Part shown: positions 10,801 to 19,311 of the stretch, one piece after another
Position numbering within the stretch: position 1 is the first letter of the stretch
Layout: every line of letters starts with the position of its first letter
Source: an uncultured Alphaproteobacteria bacterium
GTDB lineage: Bacteria; Pseudomonadota; Alphaproteobacteria; RF32; CAG-239
DNA: 64,000 nt
Reading direction: 5' to 3'
Assembly (NCBI GenBank): GCA_944391495.1
Contig: CALXTU010000001.1
Coordinates: forward strand, 309,981-373,980
The notes under the pieces: generated by a model
Databases searched by the model: none
Seen by the model: the letters and a program-made list of their open reading frames with translations, nothing else
Told to the model about the DNA's origin: nothing
Translations under genes and position numbers: made by a program

Positions 10801-13371
10801 GTGGTTGATAAAGAGGCCGGGCTGGTGGTCAAACTCAACAAGAGCGAGTACAACGCCGGGGATACGGTTGAGGCCGAGATCAGCGCGCCTTACGCCGGTT
10901 ACGGACTGGTTACGCTGGAGCGTGACGATGTTTATGCCTATAAGTGGTTTAAGAGCAGCGAGCCTCATGCAAAAGTATCTTTGACGCTGCCGCGAGAGGT
11001 TGAAGGCAATGCTTATCTGAATGCGGCGTGGTTCCGCAGTATCAAATCGGAAGAAATTTTTATGTCACCGCTGAGCTATGCGGTAGTGCCATTTGATATT
11101 AACAAAACGGCGCGGCAGCTTGATGTCGAGCTAAAGGTTCCGGAAAAAGTGCGTCCTGGCGACCGGCTGGTTATCCGCTATAAAACATCGGCACCGGCAG
11201 AAATGATTTTGTGGGGCGTTAATGAAGGAATATTGCAGATAGCCGATTATAAGACGCCGGATCCGTTATCGTTCTTTATGAATAAAAAGGCACTCCGAGT
11301 GATTACGGCACAAATCATGGATATGGTTATGCCGGAGGTTAATATAGCCCGCTTTTTGAAAGCACCGGGCGGCGGTGCCGGGGCGGAGGCGCGTATGTTA
11401 AAAGCCGCTGCTGCGGATATGGCGCTGAATACCAACCCGTTTGCCCGTAAGCTTAATAAAGTTACGGCTTTTTGGAGCGGTATTCTTCAGGCCGGTACCA
11501 CGGAGCAGCAGTTTGTTTATGAGGTGCCGGAAACCTTCAGCGGCCAAATCAGAATTATGGCTGCGGCGGTTAATCCGAAACAATTCGGCCAAGCCGAGCA
11601 GACGGTTTTGGCCCGCGGTGATTTTGCTTTAGTACCTTCGGGGCCCTTTCAGGCATCGCCCGGGGACAGTTTTACAATCGGTCTCGGCGTGGCAAATCTG
11701 GCAGAGAAGGGTGCCGGGGACACCAAAATCAAAGTAACGGCGGTTCCTTCGGCCGGTGTAAAAATTACGGGAGAAAAAGAACAAACGGTGGTATTGCCGG
11801 CCGGTGGTGAGGCGGTTTTGACTTTTGCCACCGCGGCAGAGGATATTCTCGGATCGGCAGAAATTCATTTTACGGCCGAAGCGATGGACGGCAGCGGTCG
11901 AAAAGCCGGTATGCCGTATTATGTCGGCATCAGGTCCGCTGTTCCTTATATGACTGATTTGCGGCAGGGGTATCGTCAGGATAAGCTTGAGCTGAAGGAT
12001 TTTGTGATTGATATGTATCCTCAATACCGGCTGCAAGAAGTGAGTGCTTCCGGTTCGCCGCTGGTTTTGGCCGGGGGATTGTTGAAATATCTGGACAAGT
12101 TTGAACACTGGTGTACCGAACAGACCGTCAGCAAGGTCTTTCCGGCGATGGCGCTGATGTTTAAACATCAGCAGATGGTTGACAGTGACGAGGTTTATAA
12201 AAAGTTTGCCGAAGCCGTTACCGTGTTGACGGAAAGACAAAAATTGAGCGGCGGATTCAGCAGCTGGGCAACGCCGCTGCTGGGAGAAAACCCCGCAGTT
12301 TCGCTTTATGCAACGGAATTTTTGGTTGAAGCAAAGCGGCTGGGAATGAACGTGCCGCAAAACCTGTTGGCAAAAGCTTTGAATTATACGCGGGGCATTG
12401 CCGGGCAGAAACCGGAAAACATTGAGGACATTTTACCGGCATATGCTGCTTATATTTTGACGCGCAACGGTGAGATAACGACCAATTATTTGTTAAATTT
12501 GGAAAAAGAACTGGCTGCAGCTGACGCTCAAAACTGGAAAAATACCCTGAGTGCGGCATATCTGGCAGCCGGGTATAAACTTTTGCAAAACGAGCCCAAG
12601 GCATTGGCCGTTTTGGGGCAGTACCGGGCAAGTGATAATTATCTGGACAATGTCCGCTATGCTTATTTAACGGCAGAGATCTTTCCGAATCAGTTTGCCG
12701 GCAATGCCGAAAAGAATATCAAACTGCTTTTGAATCCTCTGGAACGCGGTTTTTATACTACATGGAGTGCGGCTTACAGTATTCTGGCATTGAATGCTTT
12801 TGCCGGGGAGCCGGGAAGTGATAAGAATATCGTGTTTGAGGGCAAAGAGGGCAATTACGGTTTGTTTGCCAATCTGCCGCTTATGGCCGGAGAAGATCGT
12901 CTGACGGTGGTATCCGACAAGCCGTTTTATTATGTCGTGCGGCAGCAGGGGTATCGGCGTGGCGCCGTTGATAAAGCCGAAAGCAGCGGCATTGAAATAT
13001 CCAAACAGTATTTGGATAAAGACGGGAAACCGGTCGAAAATGTCGGGCTTGGCGATGAAGTTGAAGTGGTCATCAAACTACGCTCGTTAACCGGAGAAGA
13101 TATTTTTGACGTGGCGGTGGTTGATTTGCTGCCGGGAGGTGCGGATATTGTCAGGGATTCCGTAAGTTCGGAGACGTTTTTGGATTTCAGCGAAACACGT
13201 GAAGACCGTCTGACGGCGTATCTGACCGTTTCGCCGACGGGAAATGTCATTCGTTATAAAATTACGGCAGTCAGCCGCGGAGATTTTGCCGTGCCGCCGG
13301 TTTATGCCGAGGCGTTGTATGATACGACGGTTAAAGCGCATGATGTCAGCAGCCGGTTGGTTGTTGAATGA
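7843..13371 (+). CDS. Bacterial alpha-2-macroglobulin family protein with thioester motif
   Basis: Very large periplasmic protease-trap protein of the bacterial alpha-2-macroglobulin family (E. coli YfhM class), 1842 residues. A single N-terminal hydrophobic segment (about residues 9-29) acts as signal anchor; I see no clear lipobox. The MG beta-sandwich domains follow, including the conserved YVFSDRGIYRPGETVH segment. The thioester motif is present as WCTEQ with Cys1424 and the Gln three residues on, inside the alpha-helical complement-like domain. This suggests covalent trapping of attacking proteases. GGGAGAGGG supports the ATG chosen over one seven codons upstream. Its stop overlaps the start of pbpC by 4 bases. 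The MG-PbpC pairing is well known and is thought to protect and repair the envelope after breaching. Confidence 0.93.
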   Translation: MKNFSAKGLGIIGSVVAAIVVIGAGIFWLLSSNGFDLSADNRQYAQILKIDMPRTTRYHLREPLRVVFSNNIAAAALLDGTTIDKGIEIRPEFPGKWQFKTAAELTFTPKEDWIPGKLYEVRLAKDILAPGVELREEKFSFTSPAFTGVNTEASFYEDPRNLRDKSAVAGFEFSFPLNEESIKPAVSVTNAAGEHYGFRYKLTEGGYRLYVISDPLKIGREADFVTIKVAGILSKDSHAVLSSPVEATIKVPGVEELFQVKNITTEIERDKQNDDRPEQVLDVAFSTAVDQNKLKEYLQVFYKDDNCYSLKQEAVKAGYDRNKIDGLKSLDITLDDRRQNNANTYRFRYHLPERGQCLMAVVRKGLSSADGFTLFTDEVRFLPAADYPLEARLAYSGAVIPLKNNPVLQFAARGVKALDVKLARIESDDLNNLVTQTKGQFASPQFISYSFNEYNMAQVFAKKIPLNAEDPAEINYASLDLKPYIGKDKGIFIVILKGVFDEKYSSPEDRRLVVVTDLGLVVKDNLDRTHDVFVASLTQEKPVAGATVEVLGRNGLSIMQVKTDAGGHAKLPDLSGFEDEKQPVAYKVSLNGDVSYLPFNRYDLRVNYSRFAVGGAYVPEDKPDGLNAYVFSDRGIYRPGETVHTGIVLRQNNLEVPAHLPLEVEIMNPRGNTVSSGKIVSSEDGLMEYRYDIPAAAETGYYNLTLYRLDEKQRKNYVASGYFRVEEFEADTMKMTAKFVGQDAQGWQTGDKVRVEVSLANLYGNAAAGHEVKADYVLYPSGFYFEKYAGYVFADLPQEKDAPELQTQKGTLAPVKTDAAGRAVLDIDLSRYQRGTYRLAVHIDGMEAGSGRGVSADIMSLVSPSDYIIGYKADGALQNIARQTPRGVKLIAVDNDLQQIERKNIIWRLKKKEYVSNLVEMPNGTYAYKTVTQEKEIREQAFDLPAEGYQLKLDTAESGEFVVYLEDQGKIVGKIEYTVGATALTAVVDKEAGLVVKLNKSEYNAGDTVEAEISAPYAGYGLVTLERDDVYAYKWFKSSEPHAKVSLTLPREVEGNAYLNAAWFRSIKSEEIFMSPLSYAVVPFDINKTARQLDVELKVPEKVRPGDRLVIRYKTSAPAEMILWGVNEGILQIADYKTPDPLSFFMNKKALRVITAQIMDMVMPEVNIARFLKAPGGGAGAEARMLKAAAADMALNTNPFARKLNKVTAFWSGILQAGTTEQQFVYEVPETFSGQIRIMAAAVNPKQFGQAEQTVLARGDFALVPSGPFQASPGDSFTIGLGVANLAEKGAGDTKIKVTAVPSAGVKITGEKEQTVVLPAGGEAVLTFATAAEDILGSAEIHFTAEAMDGSGRKAGMPYYVGIRSAVPYMTDLRQGYRQDKLELKDFVIDMYPQYRLQEVSASGSPLVLAGGLLKYLDKFEHWCTEQTVSKVFPAMALMFKHQQMVDSDEVYKKFAEAVTVLTERQKLSGGFSSWATPLLGENPAVSLYATEFLVEAKRLGMNVPQNLLAKALNYTRGIAGQKPENIEDILPAYAAYILTRNGEITTNYLLNLEKELAAADAQNWKNTLSAAYLAAGYKLLQNEPKALAVLGQYRASDNYLDNVRYAYLTAEIFPNQFAGNAEKNIKLLLNPLERGFYTTWSAAYSILALNAFAGEPGSDKNIVFEGKEGNYGLFANLPLMAGEDRLTVVSDKPFYYVVRQQGYRRGAVDKAESSGIEISKQYLDKDGKPVENVGLGDEVEVVIKLRSLTGEDIFDVAVVDLLPGGADIVRDSVSSETFLDFSETREDRLTAYLTVSPTGNVIRYKITAVSRGDFAVPPVYAEALYDTTVKAHDVSSRLVVE

Positions 13372-15671
13372 TACGGTTGGTACGGTTTTGCGGAGCAGTT
13401 GCGGCGGCGGTTGTTTTATCGGCGCTGATTATTGCCGCGGCGCCGAAGATGCCGTTGCTGGCCGGGTATGACTTTTCAACCGCCTTTTATGATCGCAACG
13501 GAAAACTTCTGCGGTTGGAGCTGACCGAGGACGATAAATACCGGCTGAGAGTGAAGCTGCAGGATATTCCCGAAGATGTGCGCCGGTCGCTTTTGTTGTA
13601 TGAAGACTGGTGGTTCTATTATCATCCCGGCGTGAATCCGTGGCGGATGTTGGAGGCCGCGGCAAATATGGCTGTCGGCGGCAGAAAGCAGGGTGCTTCG
13701 ACGATTACCATGCAGGTCGCACGGATTGTTTACCGGATCGATTCTTCAACGCCATGGGGAAAAATCAAACAAATTCTGCGGGCTTTGCAGCTTGAACTTA
13801 TGTATTCAAAAGATGAGATTCTGGAGGCCTATTTTAATCTGGCACCTTACGGCGGCAATATTGAAGGAATCGGTGCGGCGGCTTTAATTTATTTCGGCAT
13901 CGATGCCAAGAATTTGAATCTGCTGCAAAGTATTATGTTGACGGTTGTTCCGCAGAATCCGACAAGCCGGTCGTTGTCAACGGAAAAGGGTATCAAAGAG
14001 GCCGAAAAAGCCGCGCAAAGGCTGAAAGAAAAATGGCTGGAGGTTTATCCGCAGACCGACAAAGAAATTTTATGTCTGCCGTTAAAACCGATGAAGAATC
14101 TGCCGTTTGCCGTTCCGCATCTGATACAGCGGCTCAAGAACCGGTTGCAGGGCAATGTTGTTACCACGATTGATATTAATTTACAAAAGAAGCTTCAGGA
14201 TCTCGTCAGAGAATATGTTGCGGGTAACCGGCATAAAGGTTTATATAATGCGGCGGCAATGATTGTTGATGTTAAAAGCGGCGAGGTGCTGGCGAGTGTC
14301 GGCTCGGCAGATTTTTTTGCAGCGGATATTCAGGGCCAGGTTGATGGAACACGGGCTCTGCGTTCTCCCGGTTCGGTTTTGAAACCTTTTATTTACGGGC
14401 TGGCTCTGGAACAGGGAATTATTCATCCGCTTTCAATGCTGGAAGATGTTCCGCGGAATTACGGTTTGTATACGCCCGAGAATTTTGACCATGCTTTTTA
14501 CGGACTGATTAACGCAACCGAGGCGCTGATCAACAGCCGCAACGTTCCGGCGGTTGATCTGCTTAAAAAGCTTAAGCCGGGAAGCTTTTATCAGATGCTC
14601 CGGGCTGCGGAAATTCCGGAGCTTAAGCCTGAAGAATTTTACGGGCTGGCTTTGGCTCTTGGCGGTGCGGAGGTTACCATGGAAAATCTGGCCGGGCTTT
14701 ATGTTATGCTCGGCAACGGCGGAGAGTTTATTCGTCCGAAATATGTCGCCGGAGAACGAACGTTTCGGCAGCGATTGTTGTCACGAGAAGCTGCATATCT
14801 GGTTTTGAAAATGTTGCGGCAAAATCCGCCGCCTGATGAGGAAGTTCTTCCGTATCAGACCAAAAATAAACGGCAGAGTATTGCGTGGAAGACGGGAACT
14901 TCTTACGGCTTTCGCGATGCCTGGACGGCCGGCGTGGCAGGAAATTATGCAATTATCGTTTGGGTAGGTAATTTTGACGGGACGGGAAATCATCATTTTG
15001 TCGGCCGGACGGCAGCGGCGCCGTTGTTTTTTAATATTGTGCGGCAGGCCGATGTATGGGTGGGATTTTCGACAGATACAGAGGAAGCCGATAATTTGAA
15101 TATTCGTCAGGTTGATATTTGCCAAAATACCGGAGAACTGGCCGCCGGAGGTTGTCCGCAAACGGTGCTCGGCGATTTTATTCCCGGTGTTACCTCTATC
15201 AAGATGAGTCATATCCTGCGGCAAATTCCGGTTAATGTTAAAACCGGACTCCGCGCCTGTCGGCACAAACCGCCGCAAACCAAGCTGGAATGGTTTGAGT
15301 TTTGGCCGAGCGAGGTAAAAAAGACCTTGGCCGCTGCCGGTATTAATTTTAAGGAGCCGCCGGCGTTTGAAGAAAACTGTTCGTTTGAGAATACGTCATC
15401 GGGCAGAGCGCCGAAAATTATTTTTCCGGCAGCCGGCAGCATTATTATCAGCCGGATGCAGAAGGGGCGGCAGGAGGAAGTTCCGCTCAGAGCCTCGGCT
15501 GATGCCGACGTCAAAAAAATCTATTGGTTTGTTAACCAAAGATTGGTCGGCGAAACGCAGCCCGACGAGACTTTGACGGCCGAATTGAAAATCGGGATAA
15601 ATAAAATTAAGGCTGTTGACAATTTGGGGCGCGAGCAGGAAATCAGCGTCCGGGTAAAATCGGAAATCTGA
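13368..15671 (+). CDS. pbpC: Penicillin-binding protein 1C
   Basis: Bifunctional class A peptidoglycan synthase anchored in the inner membrane, 767 residues. After an N-terminal membrane segment, the GT51 transglycosylase domain shows EDWWFYYHPG (Glu79 catalytic) and the QGASTITMQVAR motif. The transpeptidase domain shows the active-site SVLK tetrad (Ser336, Lys339), SRN in LINSRNVPA, and KTGT at 508-511. The C-terminal 100 residues look like the PBP1C-specific beta domain. The ATG lies in an ATGA overlap with the macroglobulin gene, so translational coupling is likely. In other bacteria PbpC is the usual genomic partner of the macroglobulin. A perfect palindrome follows the stop codon. Confidence 0.95.
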   Translation: MIRLVRFCGAVAAAVVLSALIIAAAPKMPLLAGYDFSTAFYDRNGKLLRLELTEDDKYRLRVKLQDIPEDVRRSLLLYEDWWFYYHPGVNPWRMLEAAANMAVGGRKQGASTITMQVARIVYRIDSSTPWGKIKQILRALQLELMYSKDEILEAYFNLAPYGGNIEGIGAAALIYFGIDAKNLNLLQSIMLTVVPQNPTSRSLSTEKGIKEAEKAAQRLKEKWLEVYPQTDKEILCLPLKPMKNLPFAVPHLIQRLKNRLQGNVVTTIDINLQKKLQDLVREYVAGNRHKGLYNAAAMIVDVKSGEVLASVGSADFFAADIQGQVDGTRALRSPGSVLKPFIYGLALEQGIIHPLSMLEDVPRNYGLYTPENFDHAFYGLINATEALINSRNVPAVDLLKKLKPGSFYQMLRAAEIPELKPEEFYGLALALGGAEVTMENLAGLYVMLGNGGEFIRPKYVAGERTFRQRLLSREAAYLVLKMLRQNPPPDEEVLPYQTKNKRQSIAWKTGTSYGFRDAWTAGVAGNYAIIVWVGNFDGTGNHHFVGRTAAAPLFFNIVRQADVWVGFSTDTEEADNLNIRQVDICQNTGELAAGGCPQTVLGDFIPGVTSIKMSHILRQIPVNVKTGLRACRHKPPQTKLEWFEFWPSEVKKTLAAAGINFKEPPAFEENCSFENTSSGRAPKIIFPAAGSIIISRMQKGRQEEVPLRASADADVKKIYWFVNQRLVGETQPDETLTAELKIGINKIKAVDNLGREQEISVRVKSEI

Positions 15672-15683
15672 TTGACGGTTATG

Positions 15684-15712
15684 CTCCCCTATGGCTTGAA
15701 GCCATAGGGGAG
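15684..15712. repeat. Perfect 14-bp inverted repeat between pbpC and a recombinase gene
   Basis: CTCCCCTATGGCTT (15684-15697), one central G, then AAGCCATAGGGGAG (15699-15712). It could fold as a pbpC terminator hairpin, but no clean T run follows on either strand. It ends 11 bases from the stop codon of the neighbouring recombinase, so a recombination or binding site is an alternative. Confidence 0.7.
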
Positions 15713-15723
15713 AAAATTATATT

Positions 15724-16320
15724 TTAAAGAGCTTTAATCGAGAGAAACCGGCATAATGTTGCCCGGTCGACCCCCAGAATACGGGCGGCACGTCTTTGGG
15801 AGGTGCCGTTTTCCAACAATTGGCGGATACGGCTTTCCTGTCCGCTCAACTTAAGCTCCCGGTTTTTGCTGCCTTTCGGCCGGCCGAGGCATCGGCCTTC
15901 CGAGCGGAGACGCAGCAGGGCTTCTTTGGTGCGCTGGGATATAAGCTGTTTTTCGATTTCAGCCGAAAGTCCGAAAGCAAAGGCCAAAACTTTTGACTGA
16001 ATGTCACGCCCCAGACGATAGTTGTCTTTGATGGTCCAGACCGGAGCCTCAACATTCATGCAGTGGTGCAGTATGCTCATAACCTGCAAAAGATTGCGAC
16101 CGAGGCGCGACAGCTCGGAGGTTATGATGATGTCGTCCTTTTTGATTTTGCGCAGCAGTTTTCCGAGTTTGCGTTTTTCCAAATCCTGTCCTGCACTAAT
16201 GGTTTCCATAATCCATTTGTTGACGGTGATTTTTTGGTTGCTGACAAATTGTTCGATTTCAAATTTTTGATTTTCGGTCGTTTGTTTGTCAGTGCTTACT
16301 CTAATATAACCATATATCAT
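15724..16320 (-). CDS. Serine recombinase (invertase/resolvase family), copy 1
   Basis: Site-specific DNA recombinase of the small serine resolvase/invertase family, 198 residues. The catalytic Ser9 sits in YIRVSTDKQ, and the SRLGRNLLQVM and YRLGRDIQSKVLAFAF segments complete the catalytic domain (about 1-140). A C-terminal helix-turn-helix (about 160-195, ending RRAARILGVDRATLCRFL) binds DNA. Length and motifs resemble master invertases of the Mpi type, which flip promoter segments. GGAAAGGAT precedes the ATG. It is divergent from the autotransporter across 240 bases, in which I could not find a pair of long inverted repeats. A paralogue of equal length lies about 5 kb away. The target sites are unknown. 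Confidence 0.88.
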   Translation of the reverse strand: MIYGYIRVSTDKQTTENQKFEIEQFVSNQKITVNKWIMETISAGQDLEKRKLGKLLRKIKKDDIIITSELSRLGRNLLQVMSILHHCMNVEAPVWTIKDNYRLGRDIQSKVLAFAFGLSAEIEKQLISQRTKEALLRLRSEGRCLGRPKGSKNRELKLSGQESRIRQLLENGTSQRRAARILGVDRATLCRFLSIKAL

Positions 16321-16528
16321 GTTACTTATCCTTTCCTATTTTGTTAAATTAGAAAGTGTTAGTATACAAGTGCCGTCTAATATGTTGAAAAACTTATGTT
16401 TTTTATGGTGTGCTTTTGGGGAAAATTTCCCATAATAAGCTTTGGAACAACTTTTGGGATATGATCTTTCGGCCAGGTTAAAGACGACTGACTGAAATTT
16501 TATATTTATACAAAAGTTAAAAAGAGGC

Positions 16529-16549
16529 GCCGGAAAATATATATCCGGC
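16529..16549 (+). promoter_or_regulatory. Small hairpin just before the autotransporter start
   Basis: GCCGGA (16529-16534) pairs with TCCGGC (16544-16549) around 9 bases. The only Shine-Dalgarno candidate (GGGA) lies 2 bases after it, so folding could influence translation of the autotransporter. No partner element is known. Confidence 0.35.
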
Positions 16550-16560
16550 ACGGGAAAAAT

Positions 16561-18825
16561 ATGAAAAAAGCGCTGATTGTTTTTGCCGGAGCGGTTTTTT
16601 GGCCGGTGACCGGGCAGACGATTACGACAACGGTTCCGGCCGGGACGGTTGTCAACGGTGGTGATGTCAACAGTATTGTGACGCAGGAGGTTTACGGTAC
16701 GGCCAATAATTTTACCGTTTCGGGGATACAACAGGTTATGTCGGGCGGGGTGGCGCGCGGCAGTATTATTTATAATCAACAAGATGTTATGAGCGGCGGA
16801 ACGGCCTATGATACATATGTTTATGCCTCCGCCGTACAGAATATCAGCGGAACGGCTTATAATTCAACGGTAATTACGCGCGGAACAATAGACGTTGATG
16901 CAGGAGGAATTGCTTATAATACGGCTGTCAACGGCGGGCTTTTGAATGTTTCGGCCGGCGGCAGTGCCGAAAATACCGTATTGAAACAGGGACGTGAAAA
17001 TATTTATGGTGAAGATATCGGAGCGCGGGTCAGCGGTGGTATTCAGCAGGTGATGAGCGGCGGTGTGTCAACGGGCGCACAAATCAGCGGCGGCCGGCAG
17101 ATTGTTGATGCCGGCGGAAGGGTGGAGCAATCCGTATTGTCGAGTGACGGCTGGCAGCAGGTTTCGGGAACAATTGTTAATGCGGCGGTTCTGCGAGGCG
17201 GTATACTTGATATCCTGAACAGTGGAAAAGCCGAAGGCGTGCATCTTGAGGGCGGCGATATGTACGTCAGCGCCGATGCATCATCACAAAATACGATTAT
17301 GACGTCCGGGACAATGGATATTTACGGCGAAGACAGCGGAAGCACCGTCAGCGGCGGGATTCAAAACATACGTTCCGGCGGCCGGGCAACGGGAACAACC
17401 GTCAGCAGCGGCGGTGTGCAAAGGGTTTATGCCGGAGCTGTTGCTGCCGATACGACAGTTCGCAGTGCCGGACTGCTGGCTTTGTATTCCGGCGGAACAT
17501 TGGCCGGACAAACCAATCTGCAAGACGCTATTTTGACAGTGGTCGGCAGTAATTCAATCGGCAGTTTGACATCGGATAATTCACTGATCAGGATTGCAAG
17601 GATGGCTGATGGTTTCAGTGGACTGCAGATTAACGAACTTACCGGAAACGGTGCTTTTTCTTTAAGCAGTAATCTGGCAGCCGGTGAATCCGATACGATT
17701 AACGTGCAAGACGTAACGGGGAGTTTTGGTCTTATTATCCATGATTATAGTGCTGACGGTACATTGCCACAGAGTTTTAAAATTATTAACGAAGATACCA
17801 CCACAACCGATAATTTTTATCTGGTCGGAGATGCTGTTGATGTCGGAGCATTTCAATATAGTTTGCAGCATAGGGGTGAAGACTGGCTTTTGGTCAGGAC
17901 GCAGCAGGTTTCCGACAGCTCAATTATCGCCAAGAATACCTATACATCTTTAGTGTCGCTTTTTTATACGCAGCTGACACCGATTTATAATCGTCTGCGG
18001 ATTAAACGTGATCCGGACAGAAAAGACAACGGATTGTGGATTAAAGGATTCGGCCGACGGATTGATTTTGATTATGATGATGACAGCAACAGCAAAACCG
18101 ATGTTTTTGGGACAGAGCTGGGATATGATCACGAAATTTGGAATGAACAAGGGAACAGAATTTTGCTGGGCGCTTACGGCGGTGTCGGCCGGGCGAGGCA
18201 AACTTATGACCGCAGCGGCCGCGGCGACGGAACAACCAAAAGTTTCGGACTTTATACGTCTTTGCGGACGGAAAACAAATGGTTTGCCGATGTTATTGGT
18301 ACATATTTTTGGCATGATCAAAAAGTGCGCAGTTATACGCCCTCGGGTTCGGCGGTTGAAGGAAGTTATGACACCGATGCCTGGCAGACATCAATGTTTG
18401 TCGGAAAAAGGTGGAATTTTGCCGATAGCTGGTTTATTGAGCCGGCGGCGGGAATAAGTTATATGCATCTTAACGGCACAAAATACCGGACAAATTTTAA
18501 TACGCTTATTGAGGCGGAAGATACAGATTTTGCAAACTTAAGTCTGAATTTGGCTTTCGGCAAAGGGTGGGTATTGGATAACGGAGCTTTGATAGACGTT
18601 TACGGCAAGACCGGCATTATTCATGATTGGAACGGCAAGGGACGGGTTCGGGTGGCTGACTATGCTTTTGCCGAAGATATTACGTCAACACGTTATGAAA
18701 TCGGCGGCGGTATCAGTGCCTCTCTGAATAAAGACAGCCTTGCTTATATTGATGTATCGACGCAGTTTGGCGATAAAGTCAGTTTTCCCTGGGAAATGAC
18801 GTTCGGTCTGCAATTGATGTTTTAG
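16561..18825 (+). CDS. AIDA-type autotransporter adhesin
   Basis: Type V secreted outer-membrane protein, 754 residues. An N-terminal signal (about 1-19) is followed by a passenger rich in AIDA-like repeats of about 19 residues, seen in VSGGIQQVMSGGVARGS and SGGIQNIRSGGRATGT, spanning roughly residues 40-320 and predicted to form a beta-helix. A linker follows, then a C-terminal translocator barrel from about residue 490 (GLWIKGFGR) to the terminal FGLQLMF with its final Phe. The passenger holds two similar blocks with IYGED-x-G followed by SGGIQ, suggesting internal duplication. Surface adhesion or self-association is likely from the family. It is divergent from recombinase copy 1 and convergent with the repeat-protein gene. 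The Shine-Dalgarno is weak. Confidence 0.9.
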   Translation: MKKALIVFAGAVFWPVTGQTITTTVPAGTVVNGGDVNSIVTQEVYGTANNFTVSGIQQVMSGGVARGSIIYNQQDVMSGGTAYDTYVYASAVQNISGTAYNSTVITRGTIDVDAGGIAYNTAVNGGLLNVSAGGSAENTVLKQGRENIYGEDIGARVSGGIQQVMSGGVSTGAQISGGRQIVDAGGRVEQSVLSSDGWQQVSGTIVNAAVLRGGILDILNSGKAEGVHLEGGDMYVSADASSQNTIMTSGTMDIYGEDSGSTVSGGIQNIRSGGRATGTTVSSGGVQRVYAGAVAADTTVRSAGLLALYSGGTLAGQTNLQDAILTVVGSNSIGSLTSDNSLIRIARMADGFSGLQINELTGNGAFSLSSNLAAGESDTINVQDVTGSFGLIIHDYSADGTLPQSFKIINEDTTTTDNFYLVGDAVDVGAFQYSLQHRGEDWLLVRTQQVSDSSIIAKNTYTSLVSLFYTQLTPIYNRLRIKRDPDRKDNGLWIKGFGRRIDFDYDDDSNSKTDVFGTELGYDHEIWNEQGNRILLGAYGGVGRARQTYDRSGRGDGTTKSFGLYTSLRTENKWFADVIGTYFWHDQKVRSYTPSGSAVEGSYDTDAWQTSMFVGKRWNFADSWFIEPAAGISYMHLNGTKYRTNFNTLIEAEDTDFANLSLNLAFGKGWVLDNGALIDVYGKTGIIHDWNGKGRVRVADYAFAEDITSTRYEIGGGISASLNKDSLAYIDVSTQFGDKVSFPWEMTFGLQLMF

Positions 18826-18857
18826 AGAAGGCGTCTGTCGGTTGTCGGTATAAAAAA

Positions 18858-19283
18858 TTAAAAGCCGCCGACGGAAGTCGGGACATATTGACCGCGGGAG
18901 TTATAACCGTAGTCAATCCGCCGGTCACCGACGGATGTCGGGACATATTCACCGTGAGAGTTATAACCGTAATCAATCCGCTCGTTGCCGACGGATGTCG
19001 GGACGTATTGACCGCGGGAATTATAACCATAGTCAATTCTCTTTTCGCCGATGGATGTCGGAACATACTGGCCGCGGGAATTGTAACCGTAGTCAATTCT
19101 CTTTCCGCCGATTGACGTCGGGACATATTCACCACGGGAATTATAACCGTAATCAACGTTTTGTCCGTCAATTTCCGTCGGAACGTATTCGCCTCTGGAA
19201 TTGTAGCCATAGCGGATATTACCGGCAAAGGACGGAGAGGTAAAAAGTAAGACAGTCAGCAGGAAAAAAAGTAAATTTCTCAT
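18858..19283 (-). CDS. Secreted protein made of six 20-residue YGYNSRGxYVPT repeats
   Basis: I do not recognise this family. The 141-residue product has a clear signal peptide (MRNLLFFLLTVLLFTSPSFA), and the mature part is one Gly plus exactly six 20-residue units. The unit consensus is R-I-D-Y-G-Y-N-S-R-G-Q/E-Y-V-P-T-S-I/V-G-x-x. Nothing else remains in the mature protein, so it is a pure repeat domain rich in Tyr, Gly, Arg and Asn, with no Cys. Short beta hairpins or a solenoid are plausible, but function is unknown. The first ATG of the longer reading frame would spoil the signal peptide, so the internal ATG is chosen. It is convergent with the autotransporter, only 32 bases away, and precedes no obvious operon partner. 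The DNA units are 60 bp and could vary in number. Confidence 0.8.
   Translation of the reverse strand: MRNLLFFLLTVLLFTSPSFAGNIRYGYNSRGEYVPTEIDGQNVDYGYNSRGEYVPTSIGGKRIDYGYNSRGQYVPTSIGEKRIDYGYNSRGQYVPTSVGNERIDYGYNSHGEYVPTSVGDRRIDYGYNSRGQYVPTSVGGF
18861..19220 (-). repeat. Six tandem 60-bp repeats inside the secreted repeat protein
   Basis: Six in-frame 60-bp units, similar but not identical, encode the whole mature protein. The similarity in DNA makes gain or loss of units by slippage or recombination likely without breaking the frame. Confidence 0.9.
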
Positions 19284-19311
19284 TGTTAAACTTTCAATCG
19301 GAAAATTGTTC

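Noticed and set aside
10183..10968. Open reading frame of 261 codons on the minus strand inside the macroglobulin gene
   Set aside because: Antisense to a well-supported coding region; no recognisable domain or ribosome site.
16321..16560. Invertible promoter between recombinase copy 1 and the autotransporter
   Set aside because: Only a short direct repeat (CTTTTGGG) and small hairpins were seen; no pair of long inverted repeats flanks a promoter.
18887..19228. Minus- and plus-strand ORFs in other frames across the 60-bp repeats
   Set aside because: They arise because a 60-bp period keeps all frames open; only one frame has a signal peptide and a balanced repeat unit.
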